Part shown: one piece after another, positions 7,445 through 9,724 of the stretch
Layout: each line of letters begins with the position of its first letter
How positions within the stretch are numbered: the stretch's first letter is position 1
Source of the DNA: CAYRUP01 sp964427485
GTDB taxonomy: Bacteria; Pseudomonadota; Gammaproteobacteria; DSM-16500
Direction: 5' to 3'
Length of the DNA: 9,724 nucleotides
Assembly (NCBI GenBank): GCA_964427485.1
Contig: CAYRUP010000073.1
Location: 1 to 9,724, forward strand
Made by a program: the position numbers and the translations under genes
Notes under the pieces: generated by a model
What the model saw: the letters and a program-made list of their open reading frames with translations, nothing else
Database searches by the model: none
Told to the model about the DNA's origin: nothing

Positions 7445-7792
7445 ATGAGTAAAAAGAAAATTATCACACTTCCTTCATTACAACGACTATTATCTGAACT
7501 GGGTGAAAATATCCGTTTGGCTCGATTACGCAGAAAATTTTCAGCTTCTTTAATTGCTGAACGCGCATGCATTGCGCGCAATACGTTACGAGCCATAGAG
7601 CAAGGCGATCCTCGAGTAAACTTTGGCGCTTATGCGAATGTTTTACTTTGCCTTGGATTAGAGAAAGACTTAAGGTTAATTGCTAAAGATGATGAATTAG
7701 GTCGCAAACTTCAAGACGCCAACTTACCCATCAAAGCACGCGCGCCTCGTATATTCAGCATTCGGTTAAAGAAGATGAAACCCCATGCATAA
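7445..7792 (+). CDS. HipB-like antitoxin, XRE-family helix-turn-helix repressor
   Basis: The encoded 115-residue protein carries a Cro/C1-type helix-turn-helix over about residues 18-75 (LGENIRLARLRRKFSASLIAE, then ACIARNTLRAIEQGDP, then VNFGAYANVLLCLGLEKDL). Proteins of this form paired with a HipA kinase act as the antitoxin and as operon repressor. After the DNA-binding domain comes a basic tail (about 90-115: KARAPRIFSIRLKKMKPHA) of unknown role. An in-frame ATG at 7424 would add seven residues (MIRILII), but it has no Shine-Dalgarno and lies in the spacer just ahead of operator 2; the ATG at 7445 has AGGA at 7430-7433 (a rather long 11-base gap), so I prefer 7445. Its stop overlaps the kinase start by 8 bases, suggesting translational coupling. 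I do not give the hipB symbol because similarity to the E. coli protein is only at fold and context level. Confidence 0.85.
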   Translation: MSKKKIITLPSLQRLLSELGENIRLARLRRKFSASLIAERACIARNTLRAIEQGDPRVNFGAYANVLLCLGLEKDLRLIAKDDELGRKLQDANLPIKARAPRIFSIRLKKMKPHA

Positions 7793-9050
7793 AGTACAGC
7801 AACGACATATTGAAATATACGCGCATTGGGAAGGATTATTACAACCTACAGGAATTGGAATCTTAAAGGCAACACCATCGCGAGGAAAAGAAATATTCTC
7901 ATTTGAATACAATCAAGATTGGCTTAAAAACAAAGATGCACAAGCCTTAGATCCATCTTTACAATTATTGCAAGGAATACATTATCCCCCAACAAAACAA
8001 GAAAATTTTGGAATATTTCTAGATTCTTCTCCTGATCGTTGGGGACGTTTTTTGATGAAGCGACGCGAGGCGCAGCTTGCTCGAGAAGAAAAACGAAAAG
8101 AACGCAAACTTTTAGAATCCGATTATCTTTTAGGTGTTTATGACGAACACCGAATGGGAGCACTGCGGTTTTGTACCAACGCTAAAGGACCTTTTCTCGA
8201 TAATAATAAAAAGTTTGCTTCACCGCCATGGACATCATTGAGAGAGTTAGCACATGCAAGTTTAGAGCTAGAAAAGCGTGATGCCGAACAGAATCCAAAC
8301 TATTCAAAATGGTTAACAATGTTAATAGCTCCTGGTGGCTCACTTGGTGGCGCACGACCTAAGGCAAGCGTAATCGACAATAAAAATCATTTATGGATTG
8401 CAAAATTTCCCAGTAACAATGATGAATACGATGTTGGTGCATGGGAAATGCTGACTTATCATCTCGCTAAAAAATCAAAAATAATTATCGCCGATGCAAA
8501 AATAGATAAATTTAACAGTCATTTTCATACATTTTTAAGCAAGCGTTTTGATAGAACCAATCGAGGTGAACGAATTCATTTTGCTTCTGCGATGACATTA
8601 CTGCACCGTTCCGACGGTGATGATGCTTCGACAGGAACGAGCTATCTAGAACTTGCTGAATTTATCATTCGACATGGCGCGCAGCCAGAACAAGATTTAG
8701 AACAATTATGGAGAAGAATTGTTTTTTACATAGGTGTTTCGAATGTCGATGATCATTTACGGAATCATGGTTTTATCATGCAATCTAAAGGTTGGATATT
8801 ATCACCCGCATTTGACATTAATCCTAATCCGAATGGCGATGGATTAAAGCTAAATATTTCTGAATCAGATAATTCCCAAGATATCACTTTAGCAAAAGAA
8901 GTCGCTGAATATTTCAGAATAAATTCGAGCAAGGCAGATAAAATCATACAGGAAATTTTCGGAGCAATTGCAGCTTGGCGAAAAGTAGCGAAAGCACTCG
9001 GCATAACGACTAAAGAACAAAATCAAATGCAAAATGCGTTTCGTTTATAG
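7785..9050 (+). CDS. HipA-family serine/threonine kinase toxin
   Basis: The protein has 421 residues, near the 440 of E. coli HipA, so it is full length rather than a split HipS/HipT type. HipA phosphorylates an aminoacyl-tRNA synthetase (GltX in E. coli), halting translation and promoting persistence; the target here is unknown. The N-subdomain (about 8-130) contains IFSFEYNQDWLKN (37-49) and FGIFLDSSPDRWGRFLMKRRE (75-95). The HipA kinase core follows: the glycine- and serine-rich loop GGSLGGARPKA (184-194), whose S186 matches the autophosphorylated serine position; the ATP-binding lysine K207 in LWIAKFPS; the catalytic loop SNVDDHLRNHG (319-329) with D322 and N327; and the metal-binding D344 in PAFDINP. 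All expected catalytic residues are kept, so an active kinase is predicted. It overlaps the antitoxin gene by 8 bases. The coding region looks more AT-rich than the efflux genes, consistent with transfer but not proof. Confidence 0.92.
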   Translation: MHKVQQRHIEIYAHWEGLLQPTGIGILKATPSRGKEIFSFEYNQDWLKNKDAQALDPSLQLLQGIHYPPTKQENFGIFLDSSPDRWGRFLMKRREAQLAREEKRKERKLLESDYLLGVYDEHRMGALRFCTNAKGPFLDNNKKFASPPWTSLRELAHASLELEKRDAEQNPNYSKWLTMLIAPGGSLGGARPKASVIDNKNHLWIAKFPSNNDEYDVGAWEMLTYHLAKKSKIIIADAKIDKFNSHFHTFLSKRFDRTNRGERIHFASAMTLLHRSDGDDASTGTSYLELAEFIIRHGAQPEQDLEQLWRRIVFYIGVSNVDDHLRNHGFIMQSKGWILSPAFDINPNPNGDGLKLNISESDNSQDITLAKEVAEYFRINSSKADKIIQEIFGAIAAWRKVAKALGITTKEQNQMQNAFRL

Positions 9051-9196
9051 AAAATCGTTGCGCACAATAGAATCAACTTTGTAAGCCATCTCTCAATCTC
9101 TTAGCTTATTTTTGCCCATAGAAAAAATAGTTAATTCTAAATACTATATTCTCAGGTTTTTGCGTCCGATCCGCTGCTGCCTAAAAGGAAGTTACA

Positions 9197-9364
9197 ATGA
9201 AAAGTGCAATCATCATTGATTTCGCCGCTTATCAAGAGCACCAAGATACGCTATCTGAAGTGCCCAATGATAAAATTGTTTGTTGCTCAGATGAATTAGC
9301 CCTTGCAATTCAAACACTCATCCTACAAATGCGCAAAACCAATCCGCTTAAACAAACGGGATAA
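9197..9364 (+). CDS. Small hypothetical protein, 55 residues
   Basis: An open frame from ATG at 9197 to TAA at 9362-9364 encodes 55 residues beginning MKSAIIIDFAAYQEHQDTL and ending KTNPLKQTG. It is supported by a strong Shine-Dalgarno, AAGGAA at 9185-9190, with the GGA core seven bases ahead of the ATG. It has no signal peptide or membrane helix. A short hydrophobic N-terminal strand (IIIDFA) is followed by an acidic, polar middle with a CC pair (29-30), an amphipathic helix (about 32-47, DELALAIQTLILQMRK) and a basic end. I do not recognise the family. It sits 146 bases behind the HipA gene on the same strand and converges on nuoN with a 7-base gap. TACTATATT at 9142-9150 could be a -10 region, but no good -35 is seen. 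The main alternative is a fortuitous short frame, though the ribosome-binding site argues against it. Confidence 0.6.
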   Translation: MKSAIIIDFAAYQEHQDTLSEVPNDKIVCCSDELALAIQTLILQMRKTNPLKQTG

Positions 9365-9371
9365 CGAATAA

Positions 9372-9724
9372 TCAAGCAACCGAAATACGACACATATCAA
9401 TTAACGTGCTAGGTAATAACCCCAGCACTAAAGCCGCTGCCCCATTAATCGTAATTGCCACCATCGAACCGCGAGTAATGGAAAGATGCGAACCCACCAA
9501 CGCTTCTTTGGGTTCTTCGAAATACATCAACATCACAACACGCAAATAATAGTAAGCACCTATAATCGCAAATAAGAGTGCTATTGCAGCTAACCAAACA
9601 TAGTGGGCTTCGACTAATGCTTCAAGCAAGCCTAACTTTGCAAAAAAACCAACCGTGGGGGGAATACCTGCCATGGAAAACATCAGTAACAACATCATAA
9701 ACGCGAGCCAAGGATTACGTGCGT
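9372..9724 (-). CDS. nuoN: NADH-quinone oxidoreductase subunit N (NuoN), C-terminal part
   Basis: This is one of the three antiporter-like, proton-pumping membrane subunits of respiratory complex I. Only the last 116 codons are in the window; the frame is open to the right edge (ARNPWLAFMMLLLMFSMAG...), so the true start lies beyond 9724. Recognisable family features are the segment FSMAGIPPTVGFFAKL, with the conserved SMAGIPPT-GF-AK pattern including the lysine in a membrane helix, then a helix ending in AIIGAYYYLRVVMLMYFEEP, and a final hydrophobic segment AALVLGLLPSTLIDM close to the C-terminus. NuoN is normally the last gene of the nuo operon, which agrees with the gene on its 3' side being on the opposite strand. 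No terminator is visible after its stop codon at 9374-9372. Confidence 0.95.
   Translation of the reverse strand, partial: ARNPWLAFMMLLLMFSMAGIPPTVGFFAKLGLLEALVEAHYVWLAAIALLFAIIGAYYYLRVVMLMYFEEPKEALVGSHLSITRGSMVAITINGAAALVLGLLPSTLIDMCRISVA

Noticed and set aside
7408..7596. A 62-codon minus-strand frame opposite the HTH antitoxin gene
   Set aside because: It lies entirely antisense to a well-supported gene and its operator region, has no recognisable domain and no convincing ribosome-binding site.
9105..9130. AT-only inverted repeat (TATTTTT/AAAAATA) after hipA as a terminator
   Set aside because: The stem has seven A-T pairs only and no following T-run on either strand, so it is too weak to call.

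Overview
The window reads as a chromosomal stretch of a low-GC (roughly 40% by eye) gammaproteobacterium. The split NuoN-type respiratory gene, the QueA sequence and the lipoprotein/adaptor/RND pump set fit that class. A Legionellales-like host (Legionella/Coxiella relatives) is my best guess, but this is inference from base composition and protein flavour, not a proof.

Layout from left to right. (1) Positions 1-136, minus: the first 45 codons of a ribbon-helix-helix antitoxin cut by the window edge, with its own extended -10 promoter and a small palindrome over the start site. (2) Positions 184-1242, minus: complete queA (tRNA queuosine synthesis) followed by a good intrinsic terminator. (3) Positions 1260-1362: a compact element of nested inverted repeats that can fold as two hairpins or as alternative structures. 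(4) Positions 1365-7175, minus: a tripartite efflux operon transcribed in the order outer-membrane lipoprotein channel, periplasmic adaptor, RND inner-membrane pump, with 14 and 10 base gaps and Shine-Dalgarno sites in or next to the preceding stop codons. (5) Positions 7176-7444: a divergent control region with a promoter for each direction and two related palindromic operators on the toxin-antitoxin side. (6) Positions 7445-9050, plus: a HipB-like DNA-binding antitoxin and a full-length HipA-family kinase toxin overlapping by 8 bases. (7) Positions 9197-9364, plus: an unrecognised 55-residue small protein with a strong ribosome-binding site. (8) Positions 9372-9724, minus: the C-terminal part of NuoN, the membrane subunit of respiratory complex I, converging on the small gene with a 7-base gap.

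Most of the window is ordinary: a housekeeping tRNA-modification gene, a drug-efflux operon and the end of the nuo operon. The accessory part is the hipBA-like module wedged between the efflux operon and nuoN, and the possible start of a second toxin-antitoxin locus at the left edge. The points most worth a second look are the twin TGATCA-N6-TGATCA operators, one of which lies between two candidate start codons; the 55-residue gene directly behind hipA; and the nested hairpin element between the pump gene and queA. I do not see convincing evidence for an entirely new system.
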